This document shows, piece after piece, positions 47,776 through 57,827 of a DNA stretch of 64,000 nucleotides. Under the pieces are notes generated by a model. It was not told the DNA's origin, did no database searches, and saw only the letters and a list, made by a program, of their open reading frames with translations. Positions within the stretch are counted from its first letter, which is position 1; the number at the start of each line of letters is the position of its first letter. Location of the stretch: NCBI RefSeq assembly GCF_903815225.1, contig NZ_LR813084.1, positions 1,592,501-1,656,500 on the forward strand, in the 5' to 3' direction. Position numbers and translations under genes: made by a program. The DNA comes from Delftia tsuruhatensis. GTDB taxonomy: Bacteria > Pseudomonadota > Gammaproteobacteria > Burkholderiales > Burkholderiaceae_C.

Positions 47776-50355
47776 CTACCAATCCTCCTTGACCGCCAGC
47801 ACCGCGCTGCGCCCCGCCGCTGCCCGCCCGGCCAGCCAGGCGGTCAGCGTGCCGGCCGCGACCACGCTGGCCGCCAGGGCCGCCAGCCGTGGCCAGGGAA
47901 GGGACAGCTCCATGGTCCAGTGAAAGCTCTGCGGGTTGACCACGTGCACGAGGATGACGGCCACGCCCAGGCCCAGCAGGGTGCCCGCGATGGCGCCCGC
48001 CAGGGTCCAGGCCATGCCCTCGCCGGCCACCACGGCGAGGATGTCGCGCCGCCTCAGGCCCAGGTGGGCCAGCAGACCGAACTCCTTGCGCCGCGCCAGC
48101 ACCTGGGCACTGAAGCTGGCCGCGATGCCGAACAGGCCGATGGCGATGGCCACGGCCTGCAGCCAGTAGGTCACGGCGAAGCTGCGGTCGAAGATGCGCA
48201 GGGACCGCTCGCGCAGTGCGCCGCTGCTGGCGAATTCCAGCGCCCGGGCGGCGCCGGGAACGGCCATCAGGGCCTCGATGCGCGGACGCAGCTGCTGCAC
48301 GGCATCGGGGCCGTCATGCAGGGGCCAGATGGCGATCTCGGTGGGGCCCGGCGTCGTCGGACCTTCCGTTGCCAGGGCCCCGTAGTCCTCCCAGTCCATG
48401 GCGATGGCGCCGTACTGGCGCACATAGTCGCGCCAGATGCCGGCGACGACGATGCGGTCGCTGTCGGCCTGCAGCGCCTGGGCCAGCAGCGGCCATGCCT
48501 GACCCGTCCGCACGCCATACAACTGGGCCACGGCCTCGCTGACATAGACCGCCGTGTCGCCCGGGGGCACCGGCACCGGCCCTTGCACCCAGGGCAGTTG
48601 CTGGCCCTGCGGGCCGTGCAGCGGCCGCAGCAGCAGGCTCACCGCCGGACGCTCGGGGTTGAGCCACAGGCTGGTGCTGCGCATGGGCTGGGCGCGCTGC
48701 ACACCGGGCAGGGCGGCGATGCGTGCAGCCAGGTCAGTGGGCAGTTGCGCGGCGTCGGCGCGGCCTGCGCCACCGGCCATGCGCAGGTACAGCGGCGCCG
48801 GCAGCACGGCGTCCAGCCAGGCGACCATGCTGTCCCGGAAGCTGGCCACCATCACCGTCAGCGCCACGGCCAGGCTCAGGCTGGCCACCACGCCGCCCAC
48901 GGCCACCGTGGTGCTGCGGCGCATGCGCCGCGCGCGCTCCACGGGCAGCAGGGCCAGCGGGCGGCCCAGCAGGGACCGGGGCACCAGGCGCAGCCATTGG
49001 CCCAGCAGCCAGGGCAGGGCCGCCATGCCTCCCAGCAGCAGCAGGGCCACGGCCGCATAGGCTGCCAGCGGGATACCCCCCACAGGCGGCAGAAAGGCCA
49101 GGGCCACGCTGGCCGCGATCAGCAGCAGGGCCGGCAGCCCGCGCGCCGCGCGCTCGCCACCCGCGCCCTGGCCCTTGAGCGTGGCGGCCGGTGGCAGCTC
49201 CATGGCCTGGCGCGCAGGCCACCATCCACCGGCGACGGTGGCGGCCACCCCCAGCAGGCCGAAGGTCAGCGCGGCACCGGCGCTCCATTGCAGCGCCGGC
49301 TGCACGCCCGCGAAGTAGCCGCCGCCCAGGTCGCCGCCCAGCAGATGCAGTGCCAGCCAGGCCAGCCCCGCACCCAGCGCGATGCCGGCAGCGCTTCCCG
49401 CGATGCCCAGCAGCAGCGACTCGATCAGGACCAGGCCCAGGCGCTGGCGCGGCGTCAGTCCCAGCACGGCCAGCAGTGCGAACTGCGGCGCACGCTGCGC
49501 CACGCTGAGCGCAAGCACCGAGAACACCAGGAAGGCCCCCGTGAACAAGGCCACCAGGGCCAGCACCGTGAGGTTGACGCGGTAGGCGCGCGACATCTCG
49601 GCAATGCGCTGCTGGTCGTCGCCGGGGCGGCTGGCCAGCGCCTGGGCCGGCCAGTCAGGCAGGCGGCGCAGCCCGGCCAGCAGGGATTCGCGCGTGGCGC
49701 CTTCGGCCAGCAGCACGTCGATGCGGTCCACCTGGCCCCAGCGGCCCAGGCTGTCCTGCAAGGCGCCTATGTCCATCACGGCCAGCGGCGGGCCGGATGC
49801 GGCCACCGTGCCCGCGATGCGCAGGGTCTGCATGCGGCCGGCCAGTTGCCAGGGCAGGGGCGCCTGCCGAGCCTGTCCGGGCGTCAGCCCCAGGGCCTCC
49901 AGCGCGGCCGCGTTGAGGAAGACGGCATCCGGCGCGAACAGGTCCAGCCGGCCCCCGCCTTCGAACAGCCGGGGCATGAGCGCCGGCGCCACGGAGGCCA
50001 GCCGCAAGGCGTCGCCGCCCAGCACGCGCAACTGGATGGGGGCGGTGGCCTGGCCGGTACCCGTGGCCAGGGCCGTGGCCTCGATCCAGGGGGCGGCCAG
50101 GCCGACCTGGGGCTGCTGCGCGACCTGACCGTACAAGGCCTCGGGCAGGGCGCCTTGCATGGCGCGCAGTTCCAGGTCCGGCTGGCCGTTGACCGTGCGC
50201 ACGGCACGCGAGAACTCGTCCAGCGCCGACTGGTTGATCACATGCACGGCGAAGCCCAGGGCCACGCCCAGCATGATGGCCACCAGGGCCGTGGCCGTGC
50301 GCCAGGGGTGCTGGCGCAGCTCCTGCCAGGAGAAGGTACGCAGCAGGGCGAGCAT
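47776..50355 (-). CDS. FtsX-like ABC transporter permease (double repeat)
   Basis: 859-residue inner-membrane protein with two FtsX-type permease repeats. Membrane helices sit near residues 20-40, then three or four between about 250 and 420, and again near 490 and 740-850. A large periplasmic domain follows the first helix of each half. This is the MacB/LolCE-type superfamily that moves lipids, lipoproteins or large hydrophobic molecules rather than importing solutes. The ATPase gene ends 19 bases upstream. With the AttH-like exported protein it matches the known ABC-permease-AttH arrangement. Confidence 0.88.
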   Translation of the reverse strand: MLALLRTFSWQELRQHPWRTATALVAIMLGVALGFAVHVINQSALDEFSRAVRTVNGQPDLELRAMQGALPEALYGQVAQQPQVGLAAPWIEATALATGTGQATAPIQLRVLGGDALRLASVAPALMPRLFEGGGRLDLFAPDAVFLNAAALEALGLTPGQARQAPLPWQLAGRMQTLRIAGTVAASGPPLAVMDIGALQDSLGRWGQVDRIDVLLAEGATRESLLAGLRRLPDWPAQALASRPGDDQQRIAEMSRAYRVNLTVLALVALFTGAFLVFSVLALSVAQRAPQFALLAVLGLTPRQRLGLVLIESLLLGIAGSAAGIALGAGLAWLALHLLGGDLGGGYFAGVQPALQWSAGAALTFGLLGVAATVAGGWWPARQAMELPPAATLKGQGAGGERAARGLPALLLIAASVALAFLPPVGGIPLAAYAAVALLLLGGMAALPWLLGQWLRLVPRSLLGRPLALLPVERARRMRRSTTVAVGGVVASLSLAVALTVMVASFRDSMVAWLDAVLPAPLYLRMAGGAGRADAAQLPTDLAARIAALPGVQRAQPMRSTSLWLNPERPAVSLLLRPLHGPQGQQLPWVQGPVPVPPGDTAVYVSEAVAQLYGVRTGQAWPLLAQALQADSDRIVVAGIWRDYVRQYGAIAMDWEDYGALATEGPTTPGPTEIAIWPLHDGPDAVQQLRPRIEALMAVPGAARALEFASSGALRERSLRIFDRSFAVTYWLQAVAIAIGLFGIAASFSAQVLARRKEFGLLAHLGLRRRDILAVVAGEGMAWTLAGAIAGTLLGLGVAVILVHVVNPQSFHWTMELSLPWPRLAALAASVVAAGTLTAWLAGRAAAGRSAVLAVKEDW

Positions 50356-50374
50356 CCGTGGTCGCTTTCCCGGA

Positions 50375-51076
50375 TCAGGCCGGCCGCATGCCCTGGGCCG
50401 TCAGGCGCAGCACGCGGTCGGCGCGGCGCGCGGCTTCCATGGAGTGCGTGACCAGGACCAGGGCGGCCCCATGCTCGCGGGTCTGGTGCAGCAGCAGATC
50501 CATGATCTGGGCGGCCGTGCCGGGGTCCAGGTTGCCCGTGGGTTCGTCGGCCAGCAGCAGGGCCGGTGCGTGGACCAGGGCTCGGGCGATGGCCACGCGC
50601 TGCAACTGGCCGCCGCTGAGCTGCCAGGGCAGGCGTGTCTGCAGCCCCTGCAGTCCCACGGCCTGCAGCAACCGTTCAACGCGCTGGCGGCCCTGCGCAT
50701 CGAGGCGCTGCAACAGCATGAGAGGCAGGCACACGTTGTGCCACACATCCAGATGCGGCAGCACATGGAAGGCCTGGAACACGAAGCCCACATGGCTGCG
50801 CCGCCACAGCGCGCGGCCGGCTTCGTCGAGTCCCGACAGATCCAGCCCCTGGTGCAGCACGCGGCCCTGCTGCCATTCGTCCAGTCCCGCCAGGCAGTTG
50901 AGCAGGGTGGACTTGCCCACGCCAGAGTCGCCCACGATGGCCACGAACTCGCCGCCTGCCACGCGGCAGTCCACGTTCTCGAAGACGGCGGTGTCGTTGC
51001 CGCCCTCGTCGCGGTAGCGTCGCGCCAGGCCCTGGACCTCCAGCAGGGGCGCGGCATCAGGGATCGGGCCGGGCAT
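50375..51076 (-). CDS. LolD/MacB-type ABC transporter ATPase
   Basis: 233-residue ATPase. Walker A is GDSGVGKST near residue 44, the signature is LSGGQLQRVAIARAL, Walker B is LLLADEPTGNLD, and the switch His is in LVTHS. FVFQAFHVLPHLDVWHNV is the typical LolD-like Q-loop region. The start at 51076 gives MPGPIPDAAPLLEVQGL; the frame is open far upstream inside miaA in another phase. It powers the permease encoded next. Confidence 0.92.
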   Translation of the reverse strand: MPGPIPDAAPLLEVQGLARRYRDEGGNDTAVFENVDCRVAGGEFVAIVGDSGVGKSTLLNCLAGLDEWQQGRVLHQGLDLSGLDEAGRALWRRSHVGFVFQAFHVLPHLDVWHNVCLPLMLLQRLDAQGRQRVERLLQAVGLQGLQTRLPWQLSGGQLQRVAIARALVHAPALLLADEPTGNLDPGTAAQIMDLLLHQTREHGAALVLVTHSMEAARRADRVLRLTAQGMRPA

Positions 51077-51089
51077 GGGCAAGGTCCTT

Positions 51090-52067
51090 TCAACGGCCGG
51101 GGGCCGCATCGACCACCGCCAGCGCGGCGGCCAGCAGTTGCTGCTGGGCATCGGGCGCGTCGCAGTCCACGGCGTGGCGCTCATGCATGCTGCGCAGCCA
51201 GGTGATCTGGCGCTTGGCCAGCTGGCGTGTGGCAGCGATGCCGCGTTCGCGCAGCGACTCCATGGGGTGCAGCCCGTCCAGCGATTCCCAGGCCTGGCGG
51301 TAGCCCACGCAGCGCATGGAAGGCAGGTCCAGGTGCAGATCGCCGCGCGCGCGCAGGCGCCGGACCTCGTCGACGAATCCGGCCTCCAGCATGGCGTCGA
51401 AGCGCAGCGCGATGCGTGCATGCAGCCAGGCGCGGTCCCGGGGCTCCAGCGAGAAAAAGCCGCCGGGCGCGACCAGGCCCTGGGCGTCCAGGCTGCGGCC
51501 TGTGTGAAAGCTGGACAGCGGCCTGCCCGACACCTGCCAGACCTCCAGCGCGCGCTGTATGCGCTGGCTGTCGGCGGGGGCCAGGCGCGCGGCCGTGGCG
51601 GGATCGACCCCGGCCAGCAGCGCATGCATGGCCGGCCAGCCGATCTGCGCGGCCTGGGCATCCAGCCGGGCGCGCACGGCGGGGTCGGCGGCAGGCATGT
51701 CGTCGATGCCATCGCGCAAGGCCTTGAAGTACAGCATGGTGCCGCCCACCAGCAGCGGCAGGGCGCCGCGCGCGCGGATGGCGGCCACCAGCCGCTGCGC
51801 ATCCTGCACGAACTCGGCCGCGCTGTAGGCCTGCAGCGGATCGCGGATATCGATCAGGTGATGGGGGCAGGTGGCCAGTTCCTCGGGCGTGGGCTTGGCC
51901 GTGCCGATGTCCATGTCCCGGAACACCAGGGCCGAATCCACGCTGATGATCTCCACCGCCTGGCCGTGCCCGGCCAGCAGCCGGGCCAGGGCCAGGGCGG
52001 CGGCGGTCTTGCCGGAGGCGGTGGGGCCGGCGATGGCCAGGCAGGGAAGCGGGGAAACGGTGGACAT
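51090..52067 (-). CDS. miaA: tRNA dimethylallyltransferase MiaA
   Basis: 325-residue enzyme that prenylates A37 of tRNAs reading U-initial codons. [16 protein letters not shown] is the P-loop, followed by [18 protein letters not shown] (usually SAQVYR, so two common residues differ), and later [13 protein letters not shown] and [12 protein letters not shown]. The start at 52067 ([15 protein letters not shown]) was preferred to an ATG 18 bases upstream. It lies in a minus-strand run 28 bases after the exporter gene and 13 bases before the ABC ATPase gene. Confidence 0.96.
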   Translation of the reverse strand: MSTVSPLPCLAIAGPTASGKTAAALALARLLAGHGQAVEIISVDSALVFRDMDIGTAKPTPEELATCPHHLIDIRDPLQAYSAAEFVQDAQRLVAAIRARGALPLLVGGTMLYFKALRDGIDDMPAADPAVRARLDAQAAQIGWPAMHALLAGVDPATAARLAPADSQRIQRALEVWQVSGRPLSSFHTGRSLDAQGLVAPGGFFSLEPRDRAWLHARIALRFDAMLEAGFVDEVRRLRARGDLHLDLPSMRCVGYRQAWESLDGLHPMESLRERGIAATRQLAKRQITWLRSMHERHAVDCDAPDAQQQLLAAALAVVDAAPGR

Positions 52068-52095
52068 GGGCAAGCGGGAGCGCAAAAAAATGAAA

Positions 52096-53337
52096 TCAGC
52101 GGTGGCCTTCGGCCCGGCCGTGGCGGCGCACCAGCACCCAGGCGACCAGGGCCGTGCACACGCCCCAGAACCAGATGCCGAAGGCCATGGGCCGGGTGGA
52201 CTGGCCGTCCAACTGCAGGCCCAGCCAGTGTCCCATGGCGAAGGCCATCAGCATCATGGTGAAGCCATTGAGCGCCGAAGCCGTGCCGGCCGACTGCGGG
52301 AAGGGGGCGATGGCATTGCTCTGCCCGCAGGGCATGTGCACGCCGTGGGCGACCTGAAAGACGTAGAAGGGCAGGGCATAGGCCCAGAGGCTGCGCGCAT
52401 CGGCCAGCGCCGCGATGCCTATGGCCGTGGCCGACAGCAGGCTGGCCAGGCCCGCGATCTGCACGGCCCGCCATACGGGCATGCGCCGCAGCAGCCAGCG
52501 GCACAGGAAGGTGCCCGCGATGTAGCACAGCGCATTGCTGCCCATCAGCAGGCCATAGGCCGTGCGGCTGACGCCCAGCACCTGGATGTAGGTGAAGGAG
52601 GAGGCGGCCAGATTGGTGAACAGGCCCGCATAGGTGCAGCAGGTCAGCAACTGGTAGGACTGGAATCCGGGGTGGCGCAGGATGGTGATCCAGTTGCGCG
52701 CCAGGGCCAGCGGCTGCAGCGCCGTGGGATTGGTGCGCGCCAGCGTCTCGGTGAAGCGCAGCGCCACCAGCAGCAGGGCCAGCGCGCCCATCAGGGCCTG
52801 GGCCAGCATGGTCGCGCGCCAGCCCAGCGCGTCCACCAGCAGGCTGCCGCTGACGGGACTCAGGAAGGCGATCACGCCCAGCCCCGTGAGCGCCTTGGAC
52901 ATGACCTGGGCGCCCAGGTGGGGCGCGAACAGGTCGCGCACCATGGCGCGTGCGCACATCACGCCCGCTCCCAGCGAGGCACCTTGCAGGGCGCGCCAGG
53001 CGACCAGCGATTCCATGGTCTCGGCGCTGGCGCTGCCCAGGGCGGCCAGCACGTAGACGGCCATGCCCGCCAGCAGGATGGGGCGGCGCCCGAAGCGGTC
53101 GGACAAGGGCCCCCAGGCCAGCTGCGAGCAGCCGAAGCACAGCAGGAAGGCCGTCAGCGTGAGCTGCACCTGGGAGACCTGGGTGGAGAACGCCGTCTGT
53201 ATCGCGGGCAGGGCCGGCAGGTACAGGTCGGTGGCCAGCGGCTGCAACCCCAGCAGCAGGCCGAGCAGGACGACGACCAGGACGGGGGACATGGCCGGCT
53301 GCGCAGCAGCGGTGGCGGGGGACAGGGGCGCTGACAT
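52096..53337 (-). CDS. Bcr/CflA-family multidrug efflux transporter
   Basis: 413-residue major-facilitator transporter with 12 membrane segments. The N-terminal [26 protein letters not shown] and the loop [20 protein letters not shown] (motif A) are typical of the Bcr/CflA drug-export group; [23 protein letters not shown] is motif B/C-like. The start at 53337 gives MSAPLSPAT. It is first in a minus-strand run with miaA. The substrate is unknown. It is divergent from the sulfurtransferase gene, with 156 bases between them. Confidence 0.92.
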   Translation of the reverse strand: MSAPLSPATAAAQPAMSPVLVVVLLGLLLGLQPLATDLYLPALPAIQTAFSTQVSQVQLTLTAFLLCFGCSQLAWGPLSDRFGRRPILLAGMAVYVLAALGSASAETMESLVAWRALQGASLGAGVMCARAMVRDLFAPHLGAQVMSKALTGLGVIAFLSPVSGSLLVDALGWRATMLAQALMGALALLLVALRFTETLARTNPTALQPLALARNWITILRHPGFQSYQLLTCCTYAGLFTNLAASSFTYIQVLGVSRTAYGLLMGSNALCYIAGTFLCRWLLRRMPVWRAVQIAGLASLLSATAIGIAALADARSLWAYALPFYVFQVAHGVHMPCGQSNAIAPFPQSAGTASALNGFTMMLMAFAMGHWLGLQLDGQSTRPMAFGIWFWGVCTALVAWVLVRRHGRAEGHR

Positions 53338-53493
53338 AGGCGCCCGAGGGTAGCAGAGAACGCGGGGCAACGCTGTCCATGCATGGGTGGTGCATATCCA
53401 TCTGCGCATTCGGCAGTTGGGAACCGCCGCGGCCCTGCCTACATTGCATCGCAGAGCAACCCGACGCAACGCAACCGTGAACAAAGGAACGTG

Positions 53494-54459
53494 ATGGCAA
53501 CGCTGACCGCTTTTTCCTCCCTCCCCGCCACCCTGCGCCAGGGCGCGTGCACCCTGCTGTACGGCGTGGCCCTGATCGGCGGCGCGGTCCATGCCAGCAC
53601 GCCGATTCCCGAGGGACCGCTGGTCAGCACCGAATGGCTGGCCGCCAACCTCAACCGGCCGGATGTGCGCATCGTGGAGGTCAGCGTCAACCCCGGCCTC
53701 TACGAGCGCTCCCATGTGCCGGGTGCCGTCAACTTCTCGTGGCACAACGACCTCAACGACAAGCTGCGCCGCGACATCGTGGGCAAGGAACAGTTCGAGA
53801 AGCTGCTGTCCCAGGCCGGCGTGAAGGACGGCACCACGGTGGTTCTCTATGGCGACACCAACAACTGGTTCGCGGCCTGGGGCGCCTGGGTCTTCGACAT
53901 CTATGGCGTGCAGGGCGTCAAGCTGCTGGATGGCGGCCGCAAGAAATGGGAGGCCGAGAGCCGCCCGCTCAACAACCGTGCGCCCGAATATGCGGCCACC
54001 ACCTACCGCGTGGGCAAGGTCAACACCGCGCTGCGTGCCCGCCTGACCGATGCCCTGGCCTCGGCCGAAGGCCGCAGCGATGCCAGGCTCATCGACATCC
54101 GATCGGCCGACGAGTACCAGGGCAAGATCTTCGCGCCGGCCGGCGTGCCCGAACTGGCCATCCGTGCCGGGCATATCCCGGGTGCCGTCAACGTGCCCTG
54201 GGGCCAGGCCGTGCGCGAGGACGGCAGCTTCAAATCGGCGGATGAACTCAGAAAGCTCTACGCCGGCGTGGGCATCGACGGCAGCAAGCCCGTGATCACC
54301 TACTGCCGAATCGGCGAGCGCTCCAGCCATACCTGGTTCGCGCTGTCCAAGATCCTTGGCTACCAGGTGCGCAACTACGACGGCTCCTGGACCGAGTACG
54401 GGAACTCCGTGGGCGTGCCCATCAACAATCCGGCAGGCACGGTCTGGGCCGCCAAGTGA
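53494..54459 (+). CDS. Exported two-domain sulfurtransferase (rhodanese)
   Basis: 321 residues with two rhodanese domains, the first inactive (about 45-165) and the second active (about 190-315). The catalytic loop is CRIGERSS near residue 271, of the thiosulfate-sulfurtransferase CxxGxR type. CH2-type elements are seen as VKLLDGGRKKWEAE and ARLIDIRSADEYQG. The N-terminal hydrophobic segment ending in VHAST (about residue 35) is a likely signal peptide, placing it in the periplasm. ATG 53494 follows AAAGGA; 111 further open upstream bases lack support. The sulfur-compound transporter gene next to it suggests joint handling of thiosulfate-type sulfur. Confidence 0.92.
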   Translation: MATLTAFSSLPATLRQGACTLLYGVALIGGAVHASTPIPEGPLVSTEWLAANLNRPDVRIVEVSVNPGLYERSHVPGAVNFSWHNDLNDKLRRDIVGKEQFEKLLSQAGVKDGTTVVLYGDTNNWFAAWGAWVFDIYGVQGVKLLDGGRKKWEAESRPLNNRAPEYAATTYRVGKVNTALRARLTDALASAEGRSDARLIDIRSADEYQGKIFAPAGVPELAIRAGHIPGAVNVPWGQAVREDGSFKSADELRKLYAGVGIDGSKPVITYCRIGERSSHTWFALSKILGYQVRNYDGSWTEYGNSVGVPINNPAGTVWAAK

Positions 54460-54529
54460 GCAGGAATCCTTGAAGGCGGGGGCCGGGCGGGGGTGTCAGT
54501 GCTTTGATCCGATCAGGCGCATGACGAGT

Positions 54530-54586
54530 GGCTTTGGCAAAAGCCCGGCTCCTTTGGGGCCCGCGTGCAGCGGGCCCCCTTTTTTT
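54530..54586 (+). terminator. Double hairpin with T-tract ahead of the YeeE gene
   Basis: Hairpin 1: GGCTTT (54530-54535), loop GGCA, AAAGCC (54540-54545). Hairpin 2: GGGGCCCGC (54556-54564), loop GTGCA, GCGGGCCCC (54570-54578), followed by seven T (54580-54586). Hairpin 2 is a textbook intrinsic terminator. It can end the sulfurtransferase transcript, but its closeness to the next start codon also fits attenuation of the transporter. Confidence 0.8.
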
Positions 54587-54609
54587 GAATCATGACGGTG
54601 GGGGTGGCC

Positions 54610-55857
54610 ATGGCAGCGGCAAGCGGTGCGAAGGCGCAGGACGGGCAGGCGGTGCGCGAGGGGCTGCGGTGGCTGCCGCTGGCCGCCGTGCTGGCGGCGG
54701 CGGGGCCGCTGGCCGCGCACCTGCAGGGATACGGCGGCGGGCGCACGCTGGTGTTCGCGCTGGCCCTGGGCCTGGTGCTGGGGCTGGTGCTCCAGCGCGC
54801 GCGGTTTTGTTTTTACTGCCATGCGCGCGATTGGTTCGAGTCCGGTGACCCGCGTGGCGTGCTGTCCATCCTGCTGGCGCTGGCCGTGGGCTCGGTCGGC
54901 ATGACCGTGGTGCTGGGCAGCTGGGTCGCCGTGCCCCAGCCGGGCCAGTTGCCGCCCGACATGCACATCGGCCCCGTCAGCTGGGTGCTGGTGCTGGCGG
55001 GCCTGGCCTTTGGCGCGGGCATGTCGCTCTCCGGCTCGTGCATCAGCGCCCACTGGTACCGGCTGGGCGAGGGCTCGCCCGTGGCGCCGTTCGCCCTGGC
55101 CGGGACAGGCCTGGGCTTCGTGCTGGGCTTTCGCAGCTGGAACGGCCTGTACAGCCTGGCCATCGCCGATGCGCCCGTGGTCTGGCTGCCGGCCCACCTG
55201 GGCTATGGTGGCGCGCTGGCGTTGCAACTGGCCGTGCTGGGCCTGCTGGCTGCCTGGATCTGGCGTGTGCATGCGCGAGCGGGCCGGGCATGGCCCCGGC
55301 CCGAGGCCGGACAGGTACAGCCGCAGACGCCAGGCCTGGGCCAGCTCTGGCAGGGGCTTTGGCGAGGCCGCTGGAACCCTGCGCTGGGCGGGCTGGCCGT
55401 GGGCCTGATCGCGGCCGCCGCCATCGTGCGCATGCGGCCCCTGGGCGTCACCACCACCCTGGGCAGCACGGTGCGCGGCTGGGCCCAGTCGGGCGGCTGG
55501 GTGCCCGAGCGCCTGCACGGCCTGGACACCCTGGGTGGTTGCGCCACGGCCGTGGTGAACAGCCTGCTCACGCCCCATGCCGTGCTGTTGCTGGGCCTGG
55601 TGGCCGGCGCCTGGGGGGCGGCCGTGGCCAGCCGCCAATGGCTGCCGCGCCGCCCCGGCTGGCGCGACGTGGCGCGCGGGCTGGGCGGTGGCGCGCTGCT
55701 GGGCTGGGGCGCGATGACCGGCCTGGGCTGCACCATCGGCACGCTGCTGTCGGGCAGCATGGCCGGCGCGCTGTCGGGCTGGGTCTTCGGCGCCGCGGTG
55801 TTCACCGCGCTGTGGCTGGGCTTCGTGCTGCGCAACTGGCAGGCCAGCCGCAGCTGA
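54610..55857 (+). CDS. YeeE/YedE (TsuA-like) sulfur-compound transporter
   Basis: 415-residue inner-membrane protein, a duplicated YeeE/YedE fold. Conserved cysteines occur in RARFCFYC, MSLSGSCISAHW and GLGCTIGTLLSG, as in thiosulfate-importing TsuA, where cysteines pass the substrate through the channel. About ten membrane segments are visible. ATG 54610, with a G-rich site upstream, was preferred over ATG 54592, which sits only five bases after the terminator T-tract. The adjacent exported rhodanese supports a thiosulfate or sulfane-sulfur substrate. It is convergent with the ankyrin gene, 5 bases apart. Confidence 0.85.
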   Translation: MAAASGAKAQDGQAVREGLRWLPLAAVLAAAGPLAAHLQGYGGGRTLVFALALGLVLGLVLQRARFCFYCHARDWFESGDPRGVLSILLALAVGSVGMTVVLGSWVAVPQPGQLPPDMHIGPVSWVLVLAGLAFGAGMSLSGSCISAHWYRLGEGSPVAPFALAGTGLGFVLGFRSWNGLYSLAIADAPVVWLPAHLGYGGALALQLAVLGLLAAWIWRVHARAGRAWPRPEAGQVQPQTPGLGQLWQGLWRGRWNPALGGLAVGLIAAAAIVRMRPLGVTTTLGSTVRGWAQSGGWVPERLHGLDTLGGCATAVVNSLLTPHAVLLLGLVAGAWGAAVASRQWLPRRPGWRDVARGLGGGALLGWGAMTGLGCTIGTLLSGSMAGALSGWVFGAAVFTALWLGFVLRNWQASRS

Positions 55858-55862
55858 GGCGC

Positions 55863-57524
55863 TCAGTCCGGCGTCACGCCCAGCAGCAGGTCCGTGATCT
55901 CATCCGGATAGCGTTGGCGGTTGCCATCGATCAGCACACAGCCGGGCATCTGGGGATCGGGCCTGGCCCTGGGCATGCCATGGTCCAGCAAGGCCTGGGC
56001 GCAGCCCAGCCAGTCGCCGCCGCCGGGGGCGGGCGATTCGGGCTGGTTCAGCGATGCCCAGCACAGCGTGCCCGCGCAGTTGTCGCCGTAGCCATGGCGT
56101 TCGGTCCATTGGGCGCCATGCTCCAGCAGGAAGCGCGCCATGGCCGCATCGCCGCGGAACACGGCCTGGTTCAGGGCCGAGGCATCCCAGTCGCCGCCGC
56201 GCGCGGCGATGGGCCAGCCCAGCTCCACCATGCAGCGCACGGCATCGAGGCAGCCCAGGGCGGCGAGTTCGGGCAGCATGCGCAGTTGCCCGGGGGCCAG
56301 GCCGGCCAGCAGGCCGGGATGGGCATCGAGCAGGCCGCGGGCTGCCGCTCCATCGCCCAGCGCGCAGGCGGCCAGCAGTTGTTCTTCAGGCGAGGCGGGG
56401 CCGGCCTGTGTCGCCTGCTCCAGCAGGTCCGCCACCTCGGCCAGGCCGAAGCGCCGTGCCAGCGTGGTGGCCGGAAGGCCCTGCGGTGTCCGCGTGGCCG
56501 GATCGGCACCGGCCTGCAGCAAGGCCTGCACATGGGCCGGCGAACGGCGCCGGCGTATGGCCCACAGCAGGGGGCGGCCCCATTCTCCCTGGCCGTTGTC
56601 CTCGTTCGGGTCGGCCCCATGCGCCAGCATCAGGTGCAAGGCCGGCAGATCGTCCAGGTCCAGCACGCGGAACAGGGCATTGCTGCCATCCACGCGCGCC
56701 CCTGCCTCCAGCAGCAGGCGCGTGCATTCGCGGCTGGCCGGGCTGCCGTCCAGCGCGTGGTAGAGCGATTCGCCGTCGTTGGGGTCGGCGCCCGCCTCCA
56801 GCAGCATCTGCGTGAGCTGCACGTCGTGGTTCTGGCCTGCCGCGCCGTAGAGGGCTGACAGCCGCTCGGTCTCGGAGGGCGATTGCAGGCTGGCCGGCGG
56901 CCAGCGGTTGCCGATCCCCTGGTGCGGGTCGGCGCCGGCATCGAGCAGCCAGCGCGCGCAGGCGCGCAGCCGATCGGCGAACTGCGGCAGGCGCAGCAGG
57001 GACGAATGCGTGACGGCGATCAGTGGCACCAGCATCAACGGACCGCCCGCGCGCTGGAGCCAGCCCGGGTCGCGCTGCGTGGTTTCGCGCAGCACGGCCA
57101 GGTCGCCCGTGGCACAGGCCACCCAGGGGTCGCTGCCTGCCAGGTCCGGACGCTCGTCCAGCAGGCGCAGGGCCAGGGCGGGTTGGCCGCGCTGGGTGCC
57201 GCCGGCCACATCGCCGGCATAGACCAGGGCCAGCCAGTGCCGCCGGGATTGTCCGGGGTCGTCCGCCAGGCGCTGGCAGGCCGCGACATAGCCGGACAGC
57301 TCGCTCCAGGAGGCGAAGCCATGTTCGCGTGCGATGCAGGACTGGGCGTCGTGCAGCCGCAGGTCCATCGCGGCCAGGGCCTGGTCATCCTGGCCCGAGG
57401 CTGCGGGCAGGAAGGTGCGCAATGCGACCATGGCCCCGGCCGAGCCGGCGCGGTACGCGGCCAGCAGTTGCTTGGCCTGTTTCTTGAGATGGCCCATGTC
57501 GGGCCGGGCGGGGATGCGTTTCAC
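55863..57524 (-). CDS. Ankyrin-repeat protein
   Basis: 553-residue cytoplasmic protein. The GTG start at 57524 has a clear GGAGGT seven bases upstream, better than the in-frame ATG at 57623. Residues about 10-85 form a helical domain with LHDAQSCIAREHGFASWSEL, a motif common to a group of bacterial ankyrin proteins. At least six ankyrin units follow, recognisable by LLLDAGADP, MLLEAGADPND, LLLEAGARVDG, MLAHGADPNED, LLQAGADPATRTPQG and FLLEHGAQW. No signal peptide or membrane segment. It probably binds a protein partner; neither the neighbours nor the sequence indicate which. Confidence 0.88.
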   Translation of the reverse strand: MKRIPARPDMGHLKKQAKQLLAAYRAGSAGAMVALRTFLPAASGQDDQALAAMDLRLHDAQSCIAREHGFASWSELSGYVAACQRLADDPGQSRRHWLALVYAGDVAGGTQRGQPALALRLLDERPDLAGSDPWVACATGDLAVLRETTQRDPGWLQRAGGPLMLVPLIAVTHSSLLRLPQFADRLRACARWLLDAGADPHQGIGNRWPPASLQSPSETERLSALYGAAGQNHDVQLTQMLLEAGADPNDGESLYHALDGSPASRECTRLLLEAGARVDGSNALFRVLDLDDLPALHLMLAHGADPNEDNGQGEWGRPLLWAIRRRRSPAHVQALLQAGADPATRTPQGLPATTLARRFGLAEVADLLEQATQAGPASPEEQLLAACALGDGAAARGLLDAHPGLLAGLAPGQLRMLPELAALGCLDAVRCMVELGWPIAARGGDWDASALNQAVFRGDAAMARFLLEHGAQWTERHGYGDNCAGTLCWASLNQPESPAPGGGDWLGCAQALLDHGMPRARPDPQMPGCVLIDGNRQRYPDEITDLLLGVTPD

Positions 57525-57827
57525 TGGAATACCTCCGTGCGCAGACACCGACGACCCGCATCTCGGCTGCACAAAGGCATGTGAAAAGGAAGAAGGCGCG
57601 CAAGCGCATGCAAGTGGGTTCAACCCTTCCCGCGGGTCCGGGCGCGGCCTGCACCGCGAGGGCCGATGTTATCGCAAGGCGGCCGTCATGTATGCGACAG
57701 CCCGAGGCCCGGGCTGCGGGTTCCTACCGGCATGTCCGTCACCGTGCCTGGCATAGGCTGCGTCGGCACCTGCGCCAGAACCCGGCTCCGGTCCCCGGTT
57801 CATTCCCATCCACAAGGAGACAGCTTT
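57525..57827. other. Divergent intergenic region, 303 bases
   Basis: Lies between the ankyrin gene (-) and the alpha/beta hydrolase gene (+). Apart from the two ribosome sites at its ends, nothing recognisable was found; the promoters were not identified. Confidence 0.5.

Noticed and set aside
47755..50451. An 898-codon plus-strand open frame opposite the FtsX-type permease
   Set aside because: Gln/Gly/His/Arg-rich noise with no ribosome site; the minus-strand permease explains the coding signal.
54592..54609. ATG 54592 as the start of the YeeE-type gene
   Set aside because: It is five bases after a seven-T terminator tract, with no ribosome site; ATG 54610 has a G-rich site upstream. It is kept as a possibility only for a leaderless transcript.
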